Assembly (NCBI GenBank): GCA_020853255.1
Contig: JADYZI010000433.1
Location: 1 to 27,348 of the forward strand
Source of the DNA: Acidobacteriota bacterium
GTDB lineage: Bacteria; Acidobacteriota; Blastocatellia; Pyrinomonadales; Pyrinomonadaceae
Direction of reading: 5' to 3'
Length of the DNA: 27,348 nt
The notes beneath the pieces are model-generated. The model was not told where the DNA came from. It was given only the letters and a program-made list of their open reading frames with translations, and did not search any database. Positions 6,972 through 16,200 of this stretch are shown in pieces. The first letter of the stretch is position 1, and each line of letters opens with the position of its first letter. The translations under genes were made by a program, and so were the position numbers.

Positions 6972-8015
6972 GTGAACATGAACGAGGAAGTATTTTGGCA
7001 GGCGGTAAATGCGAATGACGCAAGGTTTGATGGGGCGTTTTATCTTGGTGTAAAGACAACGGGCATTTATTGCCGTCCGTCGTGCCGGGCAAGAACGCCG
7101 AAGCGTGAGAATGTTGAGTTTTTTGCAACATGGACCGATGCGGAAAGGTTTGGCCTGCGGGCCTGTTTGAGATGCAGGCCAAAGAGCGCCGAGGCGGCCG
7201 ATCCGCAGATCAAGAAGATCTTGAGGGTGTGCGATCTGCTGCGGTCTGAGGATTCATATTCACTCGAAGATCTCGCCGATGCGGTCGATCTAAGCCCTTA
7301 TCATTTGCAGCGGAGTTTTAAAGAGGTCATCGGCGTTTCGCCGAAAAAGTATTCGGAGGCGAAAAGAATGGAGCGGTTCAAATCAGAATTAAGGGAAGGC
7401 AGCGATGTCACTGCGGCAATGTACGACGCCGGGTTCGGGTCGAGCAGCAGACTGTATGAAAAGGCCGCCGAAAATATGGGAATGACGCCCGCGGCATATA
7501 AGAAAGGCGGGCAAGGCGTAACGATAAATTATTCGATCACGGACTGTGAACTCGGGCGGATACTTGTTGCCAGGACGATAAAGGGCCTTTGCAATGTGGC
7601 GTTCGCGGACAATGACGAAAGCCTGGAGACAAATTTACGCAGCGAATACCCGAATGCCGAAGTCGTCAAAGACGCAAAAGTATTGAAGGGGTTTGTTGAT
7701 GAAATTCTGCAGCATCTCGCCGGTGAAAAGAAGCGGCTGGACCTGCCGCTGGACATTCAGGCGACGGCATTTCAGATGCGTGTGTGGGAATTGCTCAGAA
7801 AGATCCCTTACGGTGAGACGATCACTTACAGCCAGCTTGCCGAACATCTCGGCGACCGCAAAAAAGTACGGGCCGTCGCACAGGCATGTGCAAACAATCG
7901 GGTCGCTGTGGTCGTGCCTTGTCATCGCGTTGTCGGCAAGGATGGGAAAATGACGGGTTATCGATGGGGCGTGGAGCGAAAGGAGACGCTGCTTGCCAAT
8001 GAACGAAGATCGTAG
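6972..8015 (+). CDS. ada: Ada: bifunctional alkylation-response regulator and O6-methylguanine-DNA methyltransferase
   Basis: Repairs alkylated DNA by moving methyl groups to its own cysteines and, once methylated on the N-terminal Cys, activates transcription. Domains in order are: the Ada zinc domain with C34, C38, C65 and C68 (YCRPSCRARTP ... RACLRCRP), where the first Cys is the expected methylphosphotriester acceptor; an AraC-type helix-turn-helix (LSPYHLQRSFKEVIGVSPKKY); then the methyltransferase domain with FQMRVWELLRKIPYGETITY and the active-site motif VVPCHRVVG (Cys about 317). All key residues are present. The GTG at 6972 is chosen because AGGAA lies 7 nt upstream; ATG at 6978 and TTG at 6954 are alternatives in the same frame. 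The gene stands alone on the plus strand next to a palindromic element. Confidence 0.95.
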   Translation: MNMNEEVFWQAVNANDARFDGAFYLGVKTTGIYCRPSCRARTPKRENVEFFATWTDAERFGLRACLRCRPKSAEAADPQIKKILRVCDLLRSEDSYSLEDLADAVDLSPYHLQRSFKEVIGVSPKKYSEAKRMERFKSELREGSDVTAAMYDAGFGSSSRLYEKAAENMGMTPAAYKKGGQGVTINYSITDCELGRILVARTIKGLCNVAFADNDESLETNLRSEYPNAEVVKDAKVLKGFVDEILQHLAGEKKRLDLPLDIQATAFQMRVWELLRKIPYGETITYSQLAEHLGDRKKVRAVAQACANNRVAVVVPCHRVVGKDGKMTGYRWGVERKETLLANERRS

Positions 8016-8081
8016 AACACAAAATTGATTTCGATCTTCTTCGGCCAATTGTAAGTTTTTGTAAACTTCCCGAAAGGCGCT

Positions 8082-8109
8082 TTGCATTTTGGGATTTTTC
8101 CTTTATTCT
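8082..8109 (+). promoter_or_regulatory. Possible sigma-70 promoter for the amidohydrolase genes
   Basis: TTGCAT at 8082-8087, then a 16-bp spacer and TATTCT at 8104-8109, resembling -35 and -10 boxes about 55-60 bp before the ATG at 8166. It lies in the only sizeable gap upstream of the three amidohydrolase genes. Based on box similarity only. Confidence 0.3.
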
Positions 8110-8165
8110 CTTGCGTATTACAAGGCGTAACAGTTCAATCTTCTGAATTCCGTTCAAATTCGAAT

Positions 8166-9848
8166 ATGAAAGCAAGGCTATTTCTGCTCGCCCTGGGAGC
8201 GATCGGTTCGATCTTTAGTCTTTCGGCATTTGCGCAGTCTTACGCGATCACAAATGCACGGATCGTTACGGTTTCCGGCGGCACGATCGAGCGTGGGACG
8301 GTCGTTGTCCGCGACGGCTTGATCGAATCGGTCGGGGCCGATGTTCGGACGCCGGCAGACGCGCAGGTGTTTGACGGCACAGGGCTGACCGTTTATCCGG
8401 GGTTTATCGATTCGCTGACCAATCTTGGCATTGCCGCTCCGCGCCCGTCACCGAGTCCGGCGGGAGCGGGCGGCTTTGGCCAGGCTGCGGCGTCGGCTGC
8501 GGCGGCGAATCCATCGAACTCCAATTATCCAAACGGTTTTCGTCCCGAAGACATGACGCTCGACGACGTGCGGGCGGGCGATTCGCAATTTGAGGCGAAT
8601 CGGAACGCGGGGTTTACCACTGCGCTTACCGTTGGACGCACCGGCATCTTCAACGGGCACTCCGCATTGATAGAACTTGCGGGTAATTCCGTCTCGGCGA
8701 TGACGGTGAAGAATCCGGTGGCGCTCCACGTCACGTTTGCGACCATTCCCGGCCAATATCCGGGTTCGCTGCTCGGCACATTCTCGGCCTTGAGGCAAAT
8801 GTTGAACGACGCCCGGCGGCAGCAGGAATTGGAGAAAATGTACGCAGCCAATCCGCGCGGAATGAAGCGGCCTGAATCCGACAAATCGCTGGACGCTTTG
8901 ATACCTGTACTAAACAGGCAGATCGCGGTCGTCTTTACGGCGAACAGGGCAAATGACATTGTCCGTGCGCTTGATCTGGCGAAGGAATATAACCTCAAGG
9001 CGATCATTTCCGGCGGACAGGAGGCGGACAAGTTTATCGACAGGCTCAAGGCGCAAGATGTCGCGGTACTGCTTTCGCTCAATTTTCCGAAACGCACGGC
9101 CGCCGCTTCTCCCGAAGCGGATGATGAGCCGATGGAAACGCTTCGTTTCCGTGCAAACGTTCCAAAGGTTGCCGGAAAGTTGGCCGCCGCGGGCATAAAG
9201 TTTGCGTTCGAAGGCGGCGGAGCGACAAACGCTAGCGATTTTCTTTCCAATGCTGCCAAGACGACCGAGAATGGTTTGTCAAAGGACGCGGCGATCCGTG
9301 CAATGACGCTTGGGCCGGCTGAGATCTTTGGCGTCGCTGACCGGCTTGGGTCGGTCGAGGCTGGAAAGATCGCGAACCTGACCGTGGTCCGGGGCGATGT
9401 GTTCGGAAATCAAAAGGTCATCACGCACGTATTTGTTGACGGCGCGGTATTTCAGCCCAAGCCGCCCGCACCGGCCGGCCCCGGCGGGCGCGGACCGCGT
9501 GGCGGCGCACCGGCGGCGGGGAATCGCGGCGACGCGGATACCTCACCCGGTTCAGTTGCCGGTACATACGCGATCGCGATCGATATTCCAGGCCAGCCGC
9601 TGAGCGGCACTTTGACAATTACGCAGCAAGGGGCGTCGCTTGCGGGCACCTTGTCGACCGAGCTCGGTTCGGGCGCGCTTACAGAAGGGCAGCTTTCGGG
9701 CAGCAGCGTAAGTTTTGCCGGATCGGTCAGTGTCGGCGGCCAGACGGTGCCGTTCACGGTCAAGGCGACGGTAACGGGCACGCGGCTTTCCGGTACGATC
9801 GATTCGACACAGGGTTCGTTCCCGATCTCGGGGACAAAAAATCCGTAA
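8166..9848 (+). CDS. Exported amidohydrolase-family protein lacking the HxH metal motif
   Basis: A 560-aa protein with a signal peptide (MKARLFLLALGAIGSIFSLSAFAQ, probable cut after AFA or FAQ). It is followed by an amidohydrolase-type N-terminal strand pattern (ITNARIVTVSGGTIERGTVV) and the typical C-terminal landmarks AIRAMTLGPAEIFGVADRLGSVEAGKIANLTVVRGD. Where active relatives have D-A-H-T-H, this protein reads D82-S-L-T-N86, so both metal-binding histidines are missing. After a Pro/Gly-rich linker (about residues 430-460) a ~100-residue beta-rich tail follows. The ATG at 8166 is chosen over earlier frames because it begins the signal peptide. It is the first of three neighbouring related genes and is closest to the third. 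It is probably a non-catalytic partner or binding protein, though an unusual enzyme is possible. Confidence 0.85.
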   Translation: MKARLFLLALGAIGSIFSLSAFAQSYAITNARIVTVSGGTIERGTVVVRDGLIESVGADVRTPADAQVFDGTGLTVYPGFIDSLTNLGIAAPRPSPSPAGAGGFGQAAASAAAANPSNSNYPNGFRPEDMTLDDVRAGDSQFEANRNAGFTTALTVGRTGIFNGHSALIELAGNSVSAMTVKNPVALHVTFATIPGQYPGSLLGTFSALRQMLNDARRQQELEKMYAANPRGMKRPESDKSLDALIPVLNRQIAVVFTANRANDIVRALDLAKEYNLKAIISGGQEADKFIDRLKAQDVAVLLSLNFPKRTAAASPEADDEPMETLRFRANVPKVAGKLAAAGIKFAFEGGGATNASDFLSNAAKTTENGLSKDAAIRAMTLGPAEIFGVADRLGSVEAGKIANLTVVRGDVFGNQKVITHVFVDGAVFQPKPPAPAGPGGRGPRGGAPAAGNRGDADTSPGSVAGTYAIAIDIPGQPLSGTLTITQQGASLAGTLSTELGSGALTEGQLSGSSVSFAGSVSVGGQTVPFTVKATVTGTRLSGTIDSTQGSFPISGTKNP

Positions 9849-9884
9849 CAAGCGGCCAGCAGCGATCAGTTTTTACTCAAAGTT

Positions 9885-11285
9885 ATGAAACGAATAATCA
9901 GCTTTCTGATCATCCCGGTCATTTTGTCCGTTGTCATGCCGGTTTCGGCACAGCAGCCGAGCGAAGTTCTTATCAAGAACGCCACTGTCCTGACGGCGGT
10001 CAAGGGAACGCTTCCGGCGACGGACATTCTTATCCGCGACGGCAAGATCTCCAGGATCGGCAAGGGCTTGACGGCCGGTGCGGGGGCAAAGGTCATAGAT
10101 GCGACGGGCAAATTCGTTTCGCCCGGCATCATTGACGCCCATTCGCATTCGATGTTGTCGGCGATAAATGAAGGTTCGCTGGCCGTAACGTCGATGACGC
10201 GTGTCCGCGACGTGCTCGATCCGCATGACATCGCCATTTATCGGGCGCTTGCGGGCGGTGTAACCGCGGCGAACCTGCTTCATGGATCGGCAAACCCGAT
10301 CGGCGGGCAAAGCCTGACCGTAAAATTCAAATGGGGGCACCCAACCGAAGATTATCCGATCCCTGACGCAATGCCGGGCATAAAGTTCGCACTTGGCGAG
10401 AATGTAAAACGGTCAAGTTTTCAGCCGCAGGCCGGTCAAACGGTGCGTTATCCGCGAACACGGATGGGCACGATGGAAACTATCCGCGATGCGTTCCGCC
10501 GGGCGCGTGATTACAAGCAGGCGTGGGACGATTATCGTGCAAAAAAGACAAAGGTCCCGCCGCGAGTTGATGAAGAGCTGCAGCCGCTGGTCGAGGTTCT
10601 CGAAGGCAAACGGCTTGTTCATTGTCACGGCTATCGTTCGGACGAACATTTGAATCTTTTGCGCCTGGCCGAAGAGTTCGGTTTCCGCGTCGGCACGCTT
10701 CAGCACGGGCTTGAGGCTTACAAGATCGCGCCGGAGATAGCCAAACACGGCGCCGGCGTCTCAACATTCACAGATTTCTGGAGCTATAAGCTCGAAGCTT
10801 ACGACGCAATTCCATACAACGCCTATATTTTATGGAAGAACGGTGTTGTCGTCTCGATCAATTCTGATGATGACGGCCGCATGCGTCGGCTTAATCTGGA
10901 TGCGGCGAAGATAATGAAATACGGCGGCGTCCCCGAACAGGATGCGCTGCAGATGATCACGCTTAATCCGGCAAAGCAGCTTCACATTGACAAGCGTACC
11001 GGTTCGATCGAGGTTGGCAAGGACGCCGACCTGGTTATTTGGAGCGAACATCCGTTCAGCCCGTATTCGCACCCTGAGATAACGATGATCGAAGGCGTCG
11101 TCTATTTTGACCGTGCGGCCGATATCGCAAACCGGAGCGTGCTTGCGAAAGAACGCGAGGCACTTGAGAAGCTTGACGTCAACAAAGCACCGGCAAGCGG
11201 CGGCACAGCACCGCGCGTTCCGGCCGAACGCGTTCGCGGCGACCGCGACGACGCTGATCAGGAGAACCGGGACAATGATCAGTGA
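9885..11285 (+). CDS. Exported metal-dependent amidohydrolase (imidazolonepropionase-like)
   Basis: A 466-aa protein with a signal peptide (ISFLIIPVILSVVMPVSAQ, residues 4-23) and the full amidohydrolase fold pattern: LIKNATVLTAVKG at the N-terminus, the metal motif D84-A-H86-S-H88 (GIIDAHSH), LVHCHGYRSDEH (about 245-255), TLQHGLEAY (about 272) and SINSDDD (about 325-330). The terminal landmarks ALQMITLNPAKQLHIDKRTGSIEVGKDADLVIW are also there. It probably cleaves an amide or cyclic amide (peptide-like or related) in the periplasm; the substrate cannot be read from sequence. It lies 36 bp after the first amidohydrolase gene, and the next gene begins about 52 bp after its stop. The C-terminal ~35 residues are charged and probably disordered. 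Confidence 0.92.
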   Translation: MKRIISFLIIPVILSVVMPVSAQQPSEVLIKNATVLTAVKGTLPATDILIRDGKISRIGKGLTAGAGAKVIDATGKFVSPGIIDAHSHSMLSAINEGSLAVTSMTRVRDVLDPHDIAIYRALAGGVTAANLLHGSANPIGGQSLTVKFKWGHPTEDYPIPDAMPGIKFALGENVKRSSFQPQAGQTVRYPRTRMGTMETIRDAFRRARDYKQAWDDYRAKKTKVPPRVDEELQPLVEVLEGKRLVHCHGYRSDEHLNLLRLAEEFGFRVGTLQHGLEAYKIAPEIAKHGAGVSTFTDFWSYKLEAYDAIPYNAYILWKNGVVVSINSDDDGRMRRLNLDAAKIMKYGGVPEQDALQMITLNPAKQLHIDKRTGSIEVGKDADLVIWSEHPFSPYSHPEITMIEGVVYFDRAADIANRSVLAKEREALEKLDVNKAPASGGTAPRVPAERVRGDRDDADQENRDNDQ

Positions 11286-11337
11286 AGCAGCACGTCGTAA
11301 CGGTAAGGAAATCGCTCGGCCTAGAGGATCAAATAAA

Positions 11338-12708
11338 ATGAACATTCGTCGTTTCCAAATTCTGACATTCCTTTTCTCCGTGACTCTGTGCCTCTGTGGT
11401 GAAGTGCTTTCCCAGAGCGATGGTTCCGAGCAGAACAAGACCGGCCGTGCGGGCACGTTTGCGATAGTTGGGGCACGTGTCGTCACGGTTTCGGGCGCGG
11501 TGATCGAGAATGGGACGGTCGTTATCCAGAACGGCAAGATCGCGGCGGTCGGAACAGGCGTTTCCATTCCGTCGGGTGCGGAAAAGATCGACGGCAAGGG
11601 CCTTTCGGTCTATCCGGGAATGATCGATTCCGCAACCGGCCTCGGCCTGGCGGAGATCGGCCAGGGCGCGAACGCGACAATGGACATCGCGGAAACGGGA
11701 ACGAACAACGCTAACGCAAAAGCCATCACCGGCATCAATCCGCATTCGTCGCATGTAAATGTAACGCGTGTGAACGGCGTCACAACCGTGATGTCCGCCC
11801 CGACCGGCGGCATGATCGCCGGGCAAAGCGCCATCATCAATCTGAACGGATCGACGCAGGCCGAAATGGCGATCGTTCCCACGGCGGCGCTGGTGATAAA
11901 TTTTCCGCGGATCGCGGGCGGCGGCGGCGGATTTGGAGGCTTTGGCGGATTTGGGCGGCCGCAGACCGATTTTAACGAGCTTGTCCGCCGCCGCGACACA
12001 CAGATCGACGAACTGAAAAAGCTTTTTACCGAAGCGATCAACTACGGCCGTGCGATGGATGCCTACGCAAAGGACAAAACGCTGCCGGAACCGGCCGTCA
12101 ACCTGCCGCTCGAGGCGCTTGTGACCTATGCCCGCGGCGAAAAGCCGATCGTTTTTGCCGCCGAACGCGAGCGCGATATCCGAGCGGTCGCAAAATTTGT
12201 CGCTGACCTGAAGCTGAAGGGAATTATCTCGGGCGGCCAGGAAGCGTGGAAGGCGGCCGATGTGCTTAAGGCGAACAACATCGCCGTTATTTACACAAAT
12301 GTTTACGAATTGCCCACGCGCGACGACGATCCTTATGATATTCAGTTCGAAGGGCCGTCAAAGATAAAGCAGGCGGGCATCCGTTTTGCCATATCGACCG
12401 GCGGACAGGGATCGGATAACCGCGATCTGCCGTATCACGCCGGGCTTGCCGGTGCTTACGGCCTTTCACGCGAAGATGCGCTCAAGTCGGTCACGATCTA
12501 CCCGGCTGAGATCCTTGGTGTTGCCGACCGTATTGGTTCGATCGACGTCGGCAAATTGGCGAACATCGTCGTCACCGATGGCGACATCCTCGATCCGCGT
12601 ACAAATATCAAATACGAATTCATCGGCGGCCGCCTCATCCCTCTGACCAGCCGTCACACCGAATTAAGAGACAGCTTCGAAAACCGAAAGCTTCCCACAG
12701 GGCAATAG
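11338..12708 (+). CDS. Exported amidohydrolase-family protein lacking the HxH metal motif
   Basis: A 456-aa protein. The ATG at 11338 is chosen because AGAGGA lies about 10 nt upstream and the signal peptide (FQILTFLFSVTLCLCGEVLSQ) starts here; an ATG at 11275 in the same frame would overlap the previous gene. It is clearly related to the first gene of the trio: shared VSGAVIENGTVV, KGLSVYPGMID, IISGGQEA and IYPAEILGVADRIGSIDVGKLANIVVTDGD. At the metal site it reads D97-S-A-T-G101, so the two His are replaced by Ala and Gly. A Gly-rich stretch (GGGGGFGGFGGFGRP) lies mid-protein. Part of the signal peptide is encoded by DNA resembling a dispersed 'CTCTGTGxCTCTGTGGTGAA' type repeat. Likely a pseudoenzyme partner of the active second protein; that role is inference. 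Confidence 0.85.
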   Translation: MNIRRFQILTFLFSVTLCLCGEVLSQSDGSEQNKTGRAGTFAIVGARVVTVSGAVIENGTVVIQNGKIAAVGTGVSIPSGAEKIDGKGLSVYPGMIDSATGLGLAEIGQGANATMDIAETGTNNANAKAITGINPHSSHVNVTRVNGVTTVMSAPTGGMIAGQSAIINLNGSTQAEMAIVPTAALVINFPRIAGGGGGFGGFGGFGRPQTDFNELVRRRDTQIDELKKLFTEAINYGRAMDAYAKDKTLPEPAVNLPLEALVTYARGEKPIVFAAERERDIRAVAKFVADLKLKGIISGGQEAWKAADVLKANNIAVIYTNVYELPTRDDDPYDIQFEGPSKIKQAGIRFAISTGGQGSDNRDLPYHAGLAGAYGLSREDALKSVTIYPAEILGVADRIGSIDVGKLANIVVTDGDILDPRTNIKYEFIGGRLIPLTSRHTELRDSFENRKLPTGQ

Positions 12709-12716
12709 CGGACCTC

Positions 12717-12789
12717 TTTTCGTGAATTTCGCGTCTCCCTTTCGTGATCTTCGTGGTTAAGTCCTAAACCTCAACCACGAAACACAACC
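12717..12789. repeat. TTTCGTG-type dispersed repeat, copy 1
   Basis: Short degenerate motifs (TTTCGTGAATTTCGCG, TTTCGTGATCTTCGTGGTTAA) then the reverse form (AACCACGAAACAC) make an imperfect inverted repeat right after the third amidohydrolase stop. No coding pattern is seen here. Confidence 0.8.
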
Positions 12790-12795
12790 AACAAG

Positions 12796-12911
12796 GCAGA
12801 AGCCCGCACGAAGTAAGGGCATGAATTCCGTGTCCAGATTCGTGCGTTTCATTGCAGAAGCCCGCACGAAGTAAGGGCATGAATTCCGTGTCCAGATTCG
12901 TGCGTTTCATT
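12796..12911. repeat. 58-bp tandem direct repeat (two identical units)
   Basis: Units at 12796-12853 and 12854-12911 are identical as read. Each begins with the left half of the dispersed palindromic element (GCAGAAGCCCGCACGAAGTA) and ends GATTCGTGCGTTTCATT. A third unit start at 12912 keeps the period but changes after about 20 bp into a full palindrome. Confidence 0.96.
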
Positions 12912-12986
12912 GCGGAAGCCCGCGCGAAGTACGGGGCGAAATAGACACTGTCGCCTACCATGCCCTTACTACGTGCGGGCTTCCGC
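12912..12986. repeat. Dispersed palindromic element, copy C
   Basis: Outer arms GCGGAAGCCCGCGCG and CGTGCGGGCTTCCGC, and inner arms around a loop with ATAGACACTG. Same family as copies A and B. Each outer arm carries a compensating change (GCGGAAG / CTTCCGC), so base pairing is kept. Confidence 0.92.
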
Positions 12987-12988
12987 AA

Positions 12989-13045
12989 ATTCGTTTCGTG
13001 CGTTTCGTGGTAAAGGCTTAAACCCTGACCACGAAATGCACGAAG
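12989..13045. repeat. TTTCGTG-type dispersed repeat, copy 2
   Basis: TTCGTTTCGTGCGTTTCGTGG, then TAAAGGCTTAAACC, then TGACCACGAAATGCACGAA. An imperfect inverted repeat that directly abuts the truncated start of the first Rhs gene. Confidence 0.85.
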
Positions 13046-13051
13046 TAAATT

Positions 13052-13288
13052 ATGGATTCGGCTGGGACGAATTACGGAAGCAGTTTTGTCGCGGGACGCG
13101 GGAATCTTACCTCCGAGACGCGGTGGAATGTTGAATCGGGGAAAGAGAGCAATTCGGCGTACGCGATAACGTCGTCGGCCGAATACAACACGGCCGGTGC
13201 GGTCGTTTCGCGGACAACGCCGTGGGACGGGACGAACACACGCACGGTGACGGTGGATTACACGGACAGTTGGAACGCCACAGCATAG
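13052..13288 (+). pseudogene. Rhs/YD-repeat gene 1, 5' fragment (truncated and frameshifted)
   Basis: The frame reads NYGSSFVAGRGNLTSETRWN and continues until a stop at 13286-13288 after DSWNATA. It matches residues ~135-205 of the second Rhs protein, including 121 bp identical as read (13083-13203 against 17843-17963). In the second gene the corresponding DNA is AACGCCAGCGGCATCGCGG; here it is AACGCCACAGCATAGCGG, one base shorter. The reading frame then moves to the 13222-16659 frame. Similarity starts near 13062, just after a dispersed repeat, so the 5' part of the gene is missing. Confidence 0.88.
13083..13203 (+). repeat. 121-bp direct repeat shared by the two Rhs genes
   Basis: 13083-13203 and 17843-17963 are identical as read, 4760 bp apart in the same direction. 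The flanks are also similar but with scattered changes. Identity this long between otherwise diverged genes points to recent duplication or gene conversion. Confidence 0.9.
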
Positions 13289-16200
13289 CGGCGACCTACG
13301 CCTATCCGACAAAAATAACCGATCCGGCCGGAGCGTACTCCCAAGTAAAATACCGCTACGACATCGGAGCGAATGTCGAGGCCTCAAGCCCGGCACCCGC
13401 CGGACAGACCTACGGCAAGACGACAAAACGCGTTTACGACGCGCAGGGCCGCGTGCAGAAGGATTCGGTTTACATAAACACGACCGAGAAAAGCTACACG
13501 CGTTACGAATACCCGACGAACGGCATCCAATCGAAAGTGTATTCGACCATCACGGACACAAACGCGAACGGCGTCGGCGATTCGGCGGATGAAGTGCTCG
13601 CCGAAACCTGGTCGGACGGCGCCGGCCGTGTGCTGAAGTCGCGTACGCCGCACACGTTTGATGCCAACGGCAACACTCTTACATGGGCCGCAACCTTCGC
13701 CGAATACGACATCCTCGGCCGCGTGAAGAAACAGTCGGTGCCGACCGAAGTGAATTCATCCTGGGCCGCCGCCGGCGACGACGCCGCACGCGAGTTCCTG
13801 TGGACATACCAAAAGTACGACTGGAAAGGCCGCGTCGTGAGAAAGATCAACACCGACGGCATCGACCAGGCAACGTATAACGATTCCGACATCCTTATCT
13901 CCTACGAAGGCTGCGGCTGCGCCGGCGGCCAGATCACGACGATACAAAGCGAGATGGTCCCGCGCGACGACACGACCGGGAACGCACGGCGGGTACAAAA
14001 GATATACGAGGATATCCTGGGCCGCGGTTACAAGACGCTTGTTTATAAATGGGACGGCACAACGGCCTACACCACGACCGAGCAGTTCTTTAACGGCCGC
14101 GATCAGGTGACGCGGACAAAACAGACCGATAACACCTCGACCGCCACGCCGCAGACATTCCGCGAAGTAACAACGACCTACGATGGACACGGGCGCGTTT
14201 ACCAATCGCATCGGCCGGCCCAGCGCGATGCGAACGACGATCCCAAATACACAACATACAGCTACAACCCGGATAACAGCGTCCAATCAATAGCGGACGG
14301 ACGAGGAGCAATAGCTGGTTACACGTACAATTCTATTGGGCTGGTGACGAACGTCGCGTGGACGGTGCCCACGGGTTCCGGGATAGCCGATCCGGCTGAT
14401 GTTAGCTTTAGCTATGATAGTCTCGGCAACCGGACCCAGATGAGTGATAGCCTCGGCACTGTCGTGTATGCGTATGACGCATTGTCGAGAATGACATCGG
14501 AGACGCGGCAGTTCAGTGATCAAAATACGGGCTTTACGAATAATACAATTGCTTTGACTTATAGTTATACGCCTTCGGGCCAGCTTAAATCCTACGCTAA
14601 TTCCTTCGGGACGGCCCTGCAGGTCAATTATTCATTTGATAAGCTGGGAAGGACAAGTTCTGTCACTGGAGCGTCGGGAGCCGGAAGCTTTGACTACGCC
14701 GACAATCCCCATTATCGTGCCTGGGGTTCGTTAACGCATCTTGAATATGGCAACGGCACCGAGATGAACATCGAGAGCTTTAACAATAAGCTTCAGGCGA
14801 CATCTTTTGAATTGAAAAAGGACGCAACAGCGATTCTCGACAAATCCTACGATTTTTACGCGGATGGTTCCTTAAGATCAGAAACGAATTCTAATAACGC
14901 AAAATTCGACCGGCTTTACAGGTATGACCACATGTCGCGTATGACGGAGGCGAAGACCGGAGCCGAGGCCAGGGGCACAACTGATTCCGCTATGAACATC
15001 CCGTTCGGCAACGCGTTTCAATATGACGCTTTCGGAAATCTAACGCAGCGGACGTTCAAGCACTTTTCGAGAGGGCCAAGTACAATGAACTGGAGCTATT
15101 CGAACGACCGTCTTTCGATGCCGAGCGGATCGTACGACAATGAAGGCAACGGACTGAAGGACCCGGACACGGCTGGAATGAACTATACCTACGACGCGGC
15201 CAATCAAATGGGATCCTCGCATTACGAGCATTACGAGCCGGGTAATGTTTATGAAGACGATCAGTTGATGCGATATGATGGCGACGGAATGTTGGTTGTG
15301 GTGGCAGCTACCCACGATCCGGTCGACGGCGAGGAAGAAACGACCGTGACCTATCGCATCCGATCGACCGTCCTTGGGAGCGAAGTGGTCTTCGAACGTG
15401 GTGAGTTAACCCGAAACTACGTTCGTGCAAATGGAACCGTAGTTGCCGTGCAGAACGACGGAGCCAGTGTTGTGTGGATGCACAAGGACGCCGCGCTGAC
15501 AAGTCTCGTCTCGACCGGTGCGGACGGCCACGCGATCGGAGGCAACGGCGAGGACACGGACCAGCACGAACTTGACCCGATGGGAAACAGTGTGGGCTTT
15601 TCTGATCCATATGTTGGCGGAATACCGGATTTCGGGGTGCCTCTGTTTTCCGGCGAATCGCATCCAAGTTTGGTGAACGGGGTGCAGGCAAGCCACACGA
15701 TAGACGGCCTCCGCGTCCCGCCAAGCCAGTTTGGGCGGATGTTCGACTTCGCATTTGGAGGAATCTTCGGAGCGGTGGAACGGACGGCGAGATTGTCCGC
15801 GAGTCCTGTCGGATACCGAACCGAAACCAGATATCTGATCCGCACAGCATCGGGCCCTCCAACTCTGAGAAATTCCCCCGCCGCGCGAGGCGGGCCAATG
15901 CTGCCAACAACCGCCGACGGAGAGTCAGAGATCTACGGCACGTACACAGTGACTAGCCCCATTTATAGCAGCACCTGGTCAGTAAGCTCTTCGTTCATAC
16001 CGGTAAATGACGAATTCGGCCGCGTTTTGGTTGCAACTGAGCTTGGACGAGAAAGGGATCGATCGAGCCAGATGTCCTGCGCCAACGCGCTGAATCAAGC
16101 GGGCAAAACGTCAGCGGGGTTAGCTCGAGCCCAAGCTGCTCTTCGACAGATTTACCAAACTGTCGGCGACGTTAATATCGCTCGACTTTTAGGCGCCATT

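Noticed and set aside
8005..8039. Possible terminator after ada (GAAGATCG / CGATCTTC)
   Set aside because: The stem is only 8 bp with a 19-bp loop, and no clear T-run follows; too weak to call.
8525..9259. Minus-strand frame of 244 codons opposite the first amidohydrolase
   Set aside because: Shadow frame of a clear coding gene; low-complexity and without domain pattern.
12796..12986. CRISPR-like array
   Set aside because: The units are identical over the full 58-bp period, so there are no variable spacers, and the arms belong to the dispersed palindrome.
12764..13426. Minus-strand frame of 220 codons across the repeats and the Rhs 1 start
   Set aside because: Its N-terminal part is the reverse of Rhs coding DNA and the rest is tandem repeat; the repeated peptide comes from the 58-bp repeat.
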